From the NCBI GenBank assembly GCA_045602385.1, contig JAZSBL010000040.1, positions 1 to 64,000 of the forward strand: a stretch of 64,000 bases of DNA, read 5' to 3'. Shown one piece after another: positions 1 through 7,244 of this stretch. A program made the position numbers and the translations under genes. The notes beneath the pieces are model-generated. The model saw only the letters and a program-made list of their open reading frames with translations, was not told the DNA's origin and did no database searches. Position 1 is the first letter of the stretch. The number at the start of each line of letters is the position of its first letter. Source of the DNA: SVTX01 sp045602385 (GTDB lineage Bacteria; Bacillota; Clostridia; Oscillospirales; CAG-272).

Positions 1-3
1 CAT
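1..3 (-). CDS. start codon of a gene running off the left edge
   Basis: Only the ATG of a minus-strand gene is visible, so its product cannot be named. The start is supported by an excellent ribosome site (AAAGGAGGT, about positions 12-20 on the complement) and by a sigma-A promoter upstream (79-56). It is separated from the aconitase-X operon by a terminator, so it is probably its own transcription unit. Confidence 0.6.
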
Positions 4-55
4 CTTAAATGACCTCCTTTGTTGTTTTTATTGTGCAGTTGGTAGCCGCACTCTC

Positions 56-84
56 ATTATACAACAAAGGAGTTTTTATGTCAT
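56..84 (-). promoter_or_regulatory. sigma-A promoter of the left-edge gene
   Basis: On the minus strand ATGACA (84-79) and TATAAT (61-56) are 17 bases apart. A perfect 12-base inverted repeat (CTCCTTTGTTGT at 14-25, complement at 61-72) links the ribosome site with the promoter spacer, which could be an operator. Confidence 0.65.
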
Positions 85-107
85 TATCAACTATGCAATC
101 CTTACCG

Positions 108-130
108 AACCACGCGTCTAACGCGTGGTT
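108..130. repeat. perfect 10-bp palindrome (hairpin)
   Basis: AACCACGCGT, a 3-base loop and ACGCGTGGTT form a perfect stem, followed by TTTA on the plus strand. It could be a weak terminator or an operator upstream of the left-edge gene's promoter. Confidence 0.5.
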
Positions 131-139
131 TTACTATAC

Positions 140-175
140 AAAAAAGAGCGGCTTTAACAAAAACCGCTCTTTTAA
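140..175 (-). terminator. intrinsic terminator of the aconitase-X operon
   Basis: A 10-bp stem AAAAGAGCGG/CCGCTCTTTT (142-151 with 164-173) is followed on the minus strand by a run of T. It lies directly after the stop codon of the small aconitase-X subunit. Confidence 0.8.
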
Positions 176-181
176 TATTTT

Positions 182-625
182 TTAGTCTACAACTACCACG
201 CCGTCGTCCTTTACGGTAATCGTCATTCCGTCCTTAACGTAATTCAAAAACTCATCGCCAAGGCAGTCAACAACAGGCATCGTAACGCCGTCCACCCATA
301 CGTCGGCAAGTATTGCTCCCGCCGCCGCAAGAGAGTCGATATGCTCGGAGAAAAGCATGCAAGCGGGCTGACGGTGCATAGCGCACGCGCAATAAAGCAC
401 AAGACCACCCGTGGTCGAGCCTATCGTCATAGGAAGGCAAAGCGCCTTGCCCGCGGTGGGCTTACCAAAGAGATCGGGATTGTTCTGGTCCTTGCAGGTC
501 GCAGTCTTGTCACCGAACTGGAGCGCACCCTGAAGGGATGCGAGGGTGTTAAAGCCACCGTGTGTTACAACCGCTTCTGCGGTAACGTTACCGGGAGTTA
601 CAACTCTTCCTTTAAATTCTCTCAT
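182..625 (-). CDS. aconitase X swivel (small) subunit, DUF126 type
   Basis: A 147-residue protein resembling the separate swivel subunit of aconitase-X hydro-lyases. The GSTTGG stretch around residue 70 matches the conserved Gly-Ser substrate-binding loop of that subunit. Its ATG overlaps the TGA of the large subunit by one base (TGATG), with GGAGG nine bases upstream, so the two are translationally coupled and should form a heterodimer. An in-frame GTG one codon earlier is the alternative start. Characterised members dehydrate cis-3-hydroxy-L-proline or, in archaea, mevalonate 5-phosphate; the substrate here cannot be told from sequence. Confidence 0.85.
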   Translation of the reverse strand: MREFKGRVVTPGNVTAEAVVTHGGFNTLASLQGALQFGDKTATCKDQNNPDLFGKPTAGKALCLPMTIGSTTGGLVLYCACAMHRQPACMLFSEHIDSLAAAGAILADVWVDGVTMPVVDCLGDEFLNYVKDGMTITVKDDGVVVVD

Positions 626-1902
626 CACTTGTTGCCTCCTTTCGTAAGCGCCGCGAGTATCTCGTCGTCGGTGTAGTATCTTGCAGTCGTATATGTTCTG
701 AGCTTATTTGAAGACGTAATTACAGGCATCGACTTGCAAAGCGGATTGTTCATATACATAAGGGGACAAATGTAAGAGGTAATAACACCGGTCGCCTTGA
801 GTCTTGCCGCGTAATCGGTCTTTGCAAATTCGTTAAGCACCGCCTGGGAAGCCGTAAATACGGTGGGAATAAGAACTCTCTTGTTACCCGAAGCCGCAAG
901 TCCCGCCTCTATTCTGTCCGTCCAGCTCTTAAGCTGCTCCAGAGTCATGTGGGGGCAGCCCATAAAGCAAAGCTTGGGCTTTGCGTTCTCCTTCTTCCAC
1001 ATAACAGGATAGCTCGCCTTTACTCTTTCAAGCTCGGCGTCATCTATAACGTAAACCTTAGCTCCCTCTGCTATAAGCTTGTCGCCAAGCTCAACTGCCT
1101 CGGGGGTAAGACCGTCAATGTGGTAAAGTCCGACAGCTCCGTTTGATGCGGTAGCCGCGCCGAAATCCTTAAGGTAGGTGCATGCGCTCTCGTTAAGCTC
1201 GTTGCCTATCCACTTGTCAAGTCCGTAAACGTAAGGAACGTCCTCCATTACCTTCATACCGATAGCAGAGCCCAAAAGCTGCGCCTCAGGCTTCTTTTCG
1301 GTCTCTATCTTAACTATCCAGGTCGCGCGTCTGCCCTCGTCGGTAAGAAGTCCGAAATAAGGAACGTAGCCCACGATAGAGCCCATTATATCCATAATAC
1401 CGGAGTTTCTGTTACAGCGCGCACCGAGAACCGAGTTCGCGTAAACCACCGCGCTCGACTCTGCCCAGGAAAGAACGTCGCCCTTCTTCGGCTTGTTTCC
1501 AACCTCGTCAAGATAGCAGGTGCAGGTAAATGCATCATCACTCATAAGACCAAGCTCACGGAGCTGCTTTTCGTAGTTCTCCTGAGTCGCGTACATAAAC
1601 TTGTTGAAAACGAGATTCTGCAAAAAGTTTGCGGGCACGTTCTTGTCAAGAGGTCTCGGGTCAACCGAGAACTTCTGCTGCGAGATAGCGCCGGCATCGA
1701 TAAGCTGCTGCATAAGATCAAATACAGGCGTCATCATCTTAAGACCGAATGAGGTTACAAGATGGTTGTACTCGCTTGTAACGGGCACCATCTTCTCCGC
1801 GCCGAATGCGTCACCGTACATAACCAAGGTCTTCATAACCTTGGCAAGAGTTTCACCCTTAGCGCCGTCAAGTATTTCTTGCTGTTCTTTATTAAGTATC
1901 AT
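625..1902 (-). CDS. aconitase X catalytic (large) subunit, DUF521 type
   Basis: A 425-residue catalytic subunit of the aconitase-X family, Fe-S-dependent dehydratases. The GCPHMT motif near the C-terminal third and Cys residues in GARCNRN and SYICPLM are where the family places cluster ligands. The start is the ATG at 1902, with AGAAAGGGA just upstream; the open frame extends 24 codons further, but that stretch runs into a dispersed repeat hairpin and is not likely translated. It is followed by its swivel subunit and preceded by an old-yellow-enzyme-type reductase. The pairing suggests one catabolic route in which an unsaturated intermediate is made by dehydration and then reduced, which is an inference. 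Confidence 0.88.
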   Translation of the reverse strand: MILNKEQQEILDGAKGETLAKVMKTLVMYGDAFGAEKMVPVTSEYNHLVTSFGLKMMTPVFDLMQQLIDAGAISQQKFSVDPRPLDKNVPANFLQNLVFNKFMYATQENYEKQLRELGLMSDDAFTCTCYLDEVGNKPKKGDVLSWAESSAVVYANSVLGARCNRNSGIMDIMGSIVGYVPYFGLLTDEGRRATWIVKIETEKKPEAQLLGSAIGMKVMEDVPYVYGLDKWIGNELNESACTYLKDFGAATASNGAVGLYHIDGLTPEAVELGDKLIAEGAKVYVIDDAELERVKASYPVMWKKENAKPKLCFMGCPHMTLEQLKSWTDRIEAGLAASGNKRVLIPTVFTASQAVLNEFAKTDYAARLKATGVITSYICPLMYMNNPLCKSMPVITSSNKLRTYTTARYYTDDEILAALTKGGNK

Positions 1903-1924
1903 AAAAATATTTCCCTTTCTATTG

Positions 1925-1974
1925 AAAGTTTTTGAAGGGGCTTGGGGAAACCTTTTTTCAAAAAGTTTCCCCAA
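1925..1974 (-). repeat. dispersed hairpin repeat, copy 1
   Basis: Stem TTGGGGAAAC/GTTTCCCCAA (1942-1951 with 1965-1974) with an A/T-rich loop. Read on the minus strand, it is followed by a CTTCAAAAACTTT tail. The same arrangement occurs at about 16486-16535 on the plus strand, so this is a repeated element rather than a one-off terminator. It sits between the reductase and the large aconitase-X subunit. Confidence 0.65.
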
Positions 1975-1987
1975 ACGCGTTCTTCCC

Positions 1988-4057
1988 TTAAATCTTCATT
2001 GCTACGTCCCACGCTCCCCAGATAACGGTGCGGAGGTTACCAACCGCTGCAGCGTCACCGATAACGTGAACGTGAGCCGATTTCTTTTCAAGAGGAGCAG
2101 GATTATATCCAACCGACAGAATTACGGAGTCTGCCTCTATCTTCTCTTCACATCCGTCCTTGTGCGTAACGGTAACGTATCCCTCACCTATCTCCTTTAC
2201 GCGGGTCTCAAGATGTACGGGAACCTCATTCGTCTTAAAGAAATCACGGAGATAGCTTGTATTTGCAAGGCAGATACCGGGAGTTGTTACAAGGTCGTCC
2301 ATCATCTCAACGATAGTGGGCTGCTTACCCTGAAGATAAAGCTCGTACGCGATCTCACAACCGGTAAGACCGCCACCGATAACCGTTACCTTGTCGCCAA
2401 CGGTCTTGTTGCCAAGCAGGAAGTCAACAGCCTCAATAGCGCTCTCAACGCCCTTTATCGGAATTCTTCTTGCAGTCGCGCCTGTAGCGATGATGACCTC
2501 ATCCGCGCCAAGCTCCTTAATATTCTTTACCTCGTGGTTAAGCTTGATATCAACGGGATATTTTGCGATCTCACGGATGTACCACGCGATAAGCGCCTTA
2601 TCCTTTTCCTTGTATGAGGGAGCGGCAGCGGCAATGAATACACCGCCAAGCTTGTCGGTCTTTTCGTAAAGAGTTACCTTATGTCCGCGCTTAGCGCAAA
2701 GGATAGCCGCCTCCATACCGCCGATACCTCCGCCGACGACAGCAACCTTCTTAGCCTTCTTTGCGGGCTTTACGCTATATTTTTTGGACTGCATTGTCTC
2801 GGGATTGAGCGCGCAGCGCGCAAGACCCATAGTGTCCTTGAGGTCCTGAGTATTCGCGTGTCCCTTTGAGGACGAGAAGTTAAAGCAGCCAGCATGACAG
2901 CAGATGCAGGGCTTGATGTCCTCAACTCTGTCCTCGATAAGCTTGGTTATCCACTCGGGGTCAACAAGGAACTGACGCGCAACACCCACACCGTCGATCT
3001 TGCCCTCTGCAACCGCCTGAGCGCCGACCTCGGCATCCATTCTGCCCGCGCAAACTACGGGAATATTTACAAATTTCTTTATGTGAGCAACGTCCTCAAG
3101 ATTGCAGTTTTCGGGCATATACATCGGGGGGTGAGCCCAGTACCAGGAGTCATAGGTGCCATTATCTGCGTTAAGCATGTCATATCCCGCATCCTCAAGA
3201 TACTTTGCCGCCCTCTCGGACTCAGCCATATTTCTTCCAACCTCAACGTAGTCCTCTCCTGGCATTGCGCCGTAGCAGAAGCCCTTCATCTTGGACTCAA
3301 CGGAATAGCGGAGGGAAACGGGATAATCGTCACCGCAGGCCTCCTTGATAGCCTTGACCACCTCTGCCGCAAAGCGGTAGCGATTTTCGAAGCTTCCACC
3401 GTACTCATCTTCGCGCTTGTTGAAGAATTCGATCGCAAACTGATCAAGAAGATATCCCTCGTGTACCGCATGCACCTCGACACCGTCAACGCCGGCATCG
3501 CGGCAGAGCTTTGCGGTCTTAGCAAAAGCCTCAATGATCTCGTGGATCTGCTCCTTTGTCATCTCGGGGCACTCAATATCGTGCGCCCAACGGGAGGGCT
3601 GAGGGCTGGGGGAAGCCAGCTCGTGCGATGTATCAATTACGGGCTTCAGAATAGCGCGTGTAAATTTATTTTTGTGCAAGGGCGCAATAAGCTCGGTAAT
3701 AGCCCAGGAGCGACCCATTCCGGCGGTAAGCTGAATAAATAGCTTCGCCCCGGTTTTATGTATCTCGTCCATAAACTCGCGAAGATCCTCAAACATCTTC
3801 GGGTTCTGCCAGAGCCATTTTCCCCAGAAGGTGTCACGCAGAGGCGCGATTCCGGGAATAATAAGTCCAACATTGTTATTTGCTCGCTCAAGAAAAAGCT
3901 TTGCCGCCTCCTTGTCAAAATGACAGCCGCCAAGCTCAAACCAACCAAAAAGCGACGTTCCGCCCATAGGACACATAACAATGCGGTTTTTGATCTCCAC
4001 GTTGCCAATTTTCCACGGTGTAAACAAGGCCTCGTATTTCTTGTCCATGTTATCCAT
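1988..4057 (-). CDS. NADH:flavin oxidoreductase / 2-enoate reductase family
   Basis: A 689-residue two-part flavoenzyme like 2,4-dienoyl-CoA reductase and 2-enoate reductase. The N-terminal half is an old-yellow-enzyme TIM barrel binding FMN (VHAVHEGYLLDQF region). A central CICCHAGC plus a later Cys in ARCALNP supplies the 4Fe-4S ligands. The C-terminal half has two GxGxxG dinucleotide sites (VVGGGIGG and VIGGGLTG) for FAD and NAD(P)H. It should reduce an alkene conjugated to a carbonyl. The start is ATG 4057, with GAAAGGGG at good distance; the longer frame upstream passes through the promoter. It is first in an operon with the aconitase-X subunits. Confidence 0.88.
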   Translation of the reverse strand: MDNMDKKYEALFTPWKIGNVEIKNRIVMCPMGGTSLFGWFELGGCHFDKEAAKLFLERANNNVGLIIPGIAPLRDTFWGKWLWQNPKMFEDLREFMDEIHKTGAKLFIQLTAGMGRSWAITELIAPLHKNKFTRAILKPVIDTSHELASPSPQPSRWAHDIECPEMTKEQIHEIIEAFAKTAKLCRDAGVDGVEVHAVHEGYLLDQFAIEFFNKREDEYGGSFENRYRFAAEVVKAIKEACGDDYPVSLRYSVESKMKGFCYGAMPGEDYVEVGRNMAESERAAKYLEDAGYDMLNADNGTYDSWYWAHPPMYMPENCNLEDVAHIKKFVNIPVVCAGRMDAEVGAQAVAEGKIDGVGVARQFLVDPEWITKLIEDRVEDIKPCICCHAGCFNFSSSKGHANTQDLKDTMGLARCALNPETMQSKKYSVKPAKKAKKVAVVGGGIGGMEAAILCAKRGHKVTLYEKTDKLGGVFIAAAAPSYKEKDKALIAWYIREIAKYPVDIKLNHEVKNIKELGADEVIIATGATARRIPIKGVESAIEAVDFLLGNKTVGDKVTVIGGGLTGCEIAYELYLQGKQPTIVEMMDDLVTTPGICLANTSYLRDFFKTNEVPVHLETRVKEIGEGYVTVTHKDGCEEKIEADSVILSVGYNPAPLEKKSAHVHVIGDAAAVGNLRTVIWGAWDVAMKI

Positions 4058-4091
4058 AAAGAAAACCCCTTTCATTTTTATATACAATTCT

Positions 4092-4120
4092 ATTTTACAC
4101 CAATTTATCAAATAAGTCAA
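4092..4120 (-). promoter_or_regulatory. sigma-A promoter of the flavoreductase/aconitase-X operon
   Basis: On the minus strand TTGACT (4120-4115) and TAAAAT (4097-4092) are separated by 17 bases, giving a leader of about 30 bases. Confidence 0.75.
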
Positions 4121-4139
4121 GTAATCAACATCTTCTAAA

Positions 4140-4160
4140 GACAATTTTTGACAAATTGTC
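4140..4160. promoter_or_regulatory. candidate operator palindrome
   Basis: GACAATTT, five bases, AAATTGTC: a perfect 8-bp inverted repeat. It lies 20 bases upstream of the -35 of the flavoreductase operon and 62 bases upstream of the -35 of the divergent trpB2 gene. Its form is that of a dimeric repressor or activator site; no regulator gene is adjacent. Confidence 0.5.
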
Positions 4161-4221
4161 CAAACGCCCGTAAATGCCCCTAAAAACAATTTAGCAAGCT
4201 AAAGTTTTTTCTTAAAATCCG

Positions 4222-4250
4222 TTGACAAGAAAGGCTTATAGTGCTATAAT
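4222..4250 (+). promoter_or_regulatory. consensus sigma-A promoter of trpB2
   Basis: TTGACA (4222-4227) and TATAAT (4245-4250) with exactly 17 bases between them, a full consensus match. The leader to the ATG at 4284 is about 27 bases. Confidence 0.85.
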
Positions 4251-4283
4251 TTATAACATATATTTCATAGTGAGGTAACAGAC

Positions 4284-5654
4284 ATGGAAAAGAAGCAGAT
4301 ACCTTATAAAATATACATAGAAGAAAGCGAAATGCCGCGCGAGTGGTATAATCTCCGCGCGGATATGATAAATAAGCCCGCCCCCCTGCTCGATCCCGTG
4401 ACACACGAGAAAATGACTGCAGAGGACCTCGCAGGCGTTTTTTGCGACGAGCTTATCGCGCAGGAGCTTGACGATACGACGGCATATTTTCCCATTCCCG
4501 AGGAGATACGCAGCTTTTATAAAATGTACCGCCCCGCACCTCTTGTAAGAGCATATTGTCTTGAAGAAAAGCTCGGCACACCCGCAAAGATCTATTATAA
4601 ATTTGAGGGAAATAACACCAGCGGAAGCCATAAGCTAAACTCCGCTATCGCACAGGCATATTATGCTAAAAATCAGGGCCTTGTCGGTGTAACAACCGAA
4701 ACAGGCGCGGGACAGTGGGGTACAGCCCTCTCTATGGCATGCTCCTACCTCGGACTCGACTGCAAAGTGTATATGGTCAAATGCTCCTATGAGCAAAAGC
4801 CGCACCGCAGAGAGGTAATGAGAACATACGGCGCGTCTGTCACCCCCTCCCCCTCCAGCGAAACAGAGGTAGGACGAAAGATACTTTTGGAGCATCCCGA
4901 TACCGTCGGAAGTCTTGGCTGCGCAATATCGGAGGCGGTTGAAAAGGCAACAAGTATGGAGGGCTACCGCTACGTGCTTGGAAGCGTACTCAATCAGGTA
5001 ATGCTCCACCAGTCAATAATCGGAATTGAAACCAAGATCGCGCTTGATAAATACAATATAAAGCCCGACGTCATTATCGGATGCGCCGGAGGCGGCTCAA
5101 ATCTCGGCGGTCTTATCGCGCCCTTTATGGGTGAAAAGATCCGCGGCGAAGCAGACTACCGCATAATCGCCGTCGAGCCCGAATCCTGCCCCAGCTTTAC
5201 ACGAGGCAGGTACGCGTACGATTACTGTGACACAGGAATGGTATGTCCCCTCTCTAAAATGTACACACTCGGCTCATCCTTTATGCCTGCCGCAACCCAT
5301 GCTGGAGGCCTCAGATATCACGGAATGAACTCCACGCTCTCCCAGCTCTACGCAGACGGACTTATGGAAGCAACCACCGTCAAACAGACCGAGGTATTTG
5401 CGGCTGCGGAGGAATTTGCGCGCGTCGAGGGTATACTCCCCGCCCCCGAATCCTCGCACGCGATCAAGGTCGCGCTTGATATCGCCAAGGAGTGCCGTGA
5501 AACGGGCGAAGAAAAGACCATCGTATTCGGACTCACGGGTACGGGCTACTTTGATATGATGTCATATGAGAAATTCCATAACGGAGTGATGAAGGACTAC
5601 CGTCCCACCGATGAGGAAATCCAAAAGGCCTTCGATAAGCTTCCCGTAGTGTAA
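4284..5654 (+). CDS. trpB2: TrpB2-type tryptophan synthase beta chain
   Basis: A 456-residue PLP enzyme of the TrpB2 (long) class, condensing indole with L-serine to make tryptophan. The PLP-binding lysine is K117 in SGSHKLNS, and the phosphate-binding loop is GCAGGGSN near residue 265. Length and the long N-terminal extension fit TrpB2 rather than the usual 390-residue TrpB1. There is no trpA or other trp gene nearby, and the gene has its own promoter and terminator, so it acts as a stand-alone beta chain. TrpB2 is thought to salvage free indole or work without the alpha subunit; its job in this organism is an inference. Confidence 0.9.
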   Translation: MEKKQIPYKIYIEESEMPREWYNLRADMINKPAPLLDPVTHEKMTAEDLAGVFCDELIAQELDDTTAYFPIPEEIRSFYKMYRPAPLVRAYCLEEKLGTPAKIYYKFEGNNTSGSHKLNSAIAQAYYAKNQGLVGVTTETGAGQWGTALSMACSYLGLDCKVYMVKCSYEQKPHRREVMRTYGASVTPSPSSETEVGRKILLEHPDTVGSLGCAISEAVEKATSMEGYRYVLGSVLNQVMLHQSIIGIETKIALDKYNIKPDVIIGCAGGGSNLGGLIAPFMGEKIRGEADYRIIAVEPESCPSFTRGRYAYDYCDTGMVCPLSKMYTLGSSFMPAATHAGGLRYHGMNSTLSQLYADGLMEATTVKQTEVFAAAEEFARVEGILPAPESSHAIKVALDIAKECRETGEEKTIVFGLTGTGYFDMMSYEKFHNGVMKDYRPTDEEIQKAFDKLPVV

Positions 5655-5685
5655 ACCATTTATAAACATCTCTACAAAACACAAA

Positions 5686-5716
5686 AAGCATCTCGCATTC
5701 AGCGAGATGCTTTTTC
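5686..5716. terminator. bidirectional terminator
   Basis: An AAAAGCATCTCGC/GCGAGATGCTTTT stem with A-rich and T-rich flanks. It serves trpB2 on the plus strand and the opp operon on the minus strand, which converge here. Confidence 0.85.
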
Positions 5717-5718
5717 TT

Positions 5719-6135
5719 TTATGCCATCTGATTCAATACAGTGAAAACCACAGAGATCAAAAGGAATCCGATTCCCACAAAAAGGAATGTAAACAAGGTG
5801 CTCTTGTCCTTATCCGCTCTTTTTTCTCTTTTCTTCACCTTATAATCATAGAAGGTGTCGGAATTCATTTTCGCGCCGGGAATAAGCGTACCGCCAACGC
5901 GCGACATCGCGTACCCGAGCATATCAAAAAATCCATCCATGCTGACCCATATAATTCCTGCGGCAGACACGTAGACTGCGCCGGGAATACATGTTGCGTC
6001 AGCAAGTATACGGTATTTCTCCGCCATGGATTCCTGTGCAAAGAAATCACGCAGCCACATAATCACAAGGAAGGCCACAATGCCGATACCTGCGACTATA
6101 AGGCATTTTACAAGCATTTTTTTGGTGTTGCTCAT
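5719..6135 (-). CDS. small membrane protein at the end of the opp operon (DUF3899-like)
   Basis: A 138-residue integral membrane protein. Hydrophobic segments lie at about residues 8-27, 45-65 and 112-135, with a lysine/arginine-rich cytoplasmic stretch (KVKKREKRADKDK) before the last. It resembles the DUF3899 family, which has no known function; the match is from general appearance. The ATG overlaps the oppF TGA by four bases, so it is co-translated with the transporter and may be an accessory subunit. No catalytic motif is visible. Confidence 0.7.
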   Translation of the reverse strand: MSNTKKMLVKCLIVAGIGIVAFLVIMWLRDFFAQESMAEKYRILADATCIPGAVYVSAAGIIWVSMDGFFDMLGYAMSRVGGTLIPGAKMNSDTFYDYKVKKREKRADKDKSTLFTFLFVGIGFLLISVVFTVLNQMA

Positions 6136-7244
6136 ACACCGAACTCCTCTTTGTACTTCTGCTCCTCTTCATCGTTACAGTAAACGAAGTGACCGGGAAG
6201 CACCTCGCGGAGAGAGGGCTTTTCGGTAGAATAATCATGATCCTTAAGAGCATTATATGTTATTCTGCGACGCTTCTTCTCGCTGTGCGGGTCAGGCTGA
6301 GGAATAGCCGAAAGAAGAGAACGTGTATAGGGGTGCATAGGATGCGCGAAAAGCTCATCCGAGCTTGCAAGCTCAACGAGGTTACCGAAGTACATAACAC
6401 CGATTCTGTCGGAGAAGTACTTTACGACCGAGAGGTCGTGCGCGATGAAGAGGATAGTAAGACCAAGTGTCTCACGAAGCTCGTTGAGAAGGTTGATAAC
6501 CTGTGCCTGAACCGAAACGTCGAGAGCCGAGATAGGCTCGTCTGCAATGATCATATCAGGACGCATGATAACAGAGCGCGCGATACCGATTCTCTGTCTC
6601 TGTCCGCCGGAGAACTCGTGTGGGTAACGGCCGGCATGCTCGCGTACAAGTCCGACAAGCTCAAGGATCTCGTATACCTTTTCCTCGATATACGCCTTAT
6701 CCTTCACACCGTTTACAACAAGACCCTCGGAGATGATCTCCTTAACGGTCATACGGGGGTTAAGCGAAGCAATAGGATCCTGGAAGATCATCTGGATCTT
6801 CGTTACAAGCTCCTTGTCACAGTGCTTGTGATCATGGATAGCGCTTGCCATTTCCTTCTTCTGCTCGTTTATAAACTCATGGATTTCTTCAGTTTTCTGT
6901 TGCAGTCTTTCCGCAGCCTCGGGAGTTCCCTCAGCCTTGCATTCTGCCTGAAGCTCTTTAAGCTCCTTGCGCGCGTTTTTGATAGCATCCTTGTAGGATC
7001 TTGTTCCGGCGGCAATTCTCTGTCCCTTGAAATAAATATTACCGGAGGTAATATCATAAAGGCGTATAATGGAGCGTCCGGTGGTTGTCTTACCGCATCC
7101 CGACTCACCGACAAGGCCGAATACCTCGCCCTTCTTGATGTCGAAGCTTACGTTGTTGACCGCCTTAAGCTCGCCCTTTCCCATCTTGAAGAATTGGCAA
7201 AGATTTTCTACGCGAAGAAGAACTTCATCATGCTTCTCACTCAT
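6132..7244 (-). CDS. oppF: oligopeptide ABC transporter ATPase OppF
   Basis: One of two ATPases of a peptide importer. In this numbering Walker A GESGCGKT is at about 46-53, the Q-loop in QMIFQDP at about 155, then signature FSGGQRQR, Walker B DMIIADEP and a C-terminal oligopeptide-binding HPYTRSLL segment. Between the first beta-strands and the Q-loop there is an extra stretch of about 60 residues, mostly Lys/Glu/Ala helix, absent from ordinary OppF. The ATG at 7244 has GGAGGTGG at the right distance; an ATG five codons earlier lies inside that ribosome site. It overlaps the end of oppD by eight bases. Confidence 0.92.
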   Translation of the reverse strand: MSEKHDEVLLRVENLCQFFKMGKGELKAVNNVSFDIKKGEVFGLVGESGCGKTTTGRSIIRLYDITSGNIYFKGQRIAAGTRSYKDAIKNARKELKELQAECKAEGTPEAAERLQQKTEEIHEFINEQKKEMASAIHDHKHCDKELVTKIQMIFQDPIASLNPRMTVKEIISEGLVVNGVKDKAYIEEKVYEILELVGLVREHAGRYPHEFSGGQRQRIGIARSVIMRPDMIIADEPISALDVSVQAQVINLLNELRETLGLTILFIAHDLSVVKYFSDRIGVMYFGNLVELASSDELFAHPMHPYTRSLLSAIPQPDPHSEKKRRRITYNALKDHDYSTEKPSLREVLPGHFVYCNDEEEQKYKEEFGV

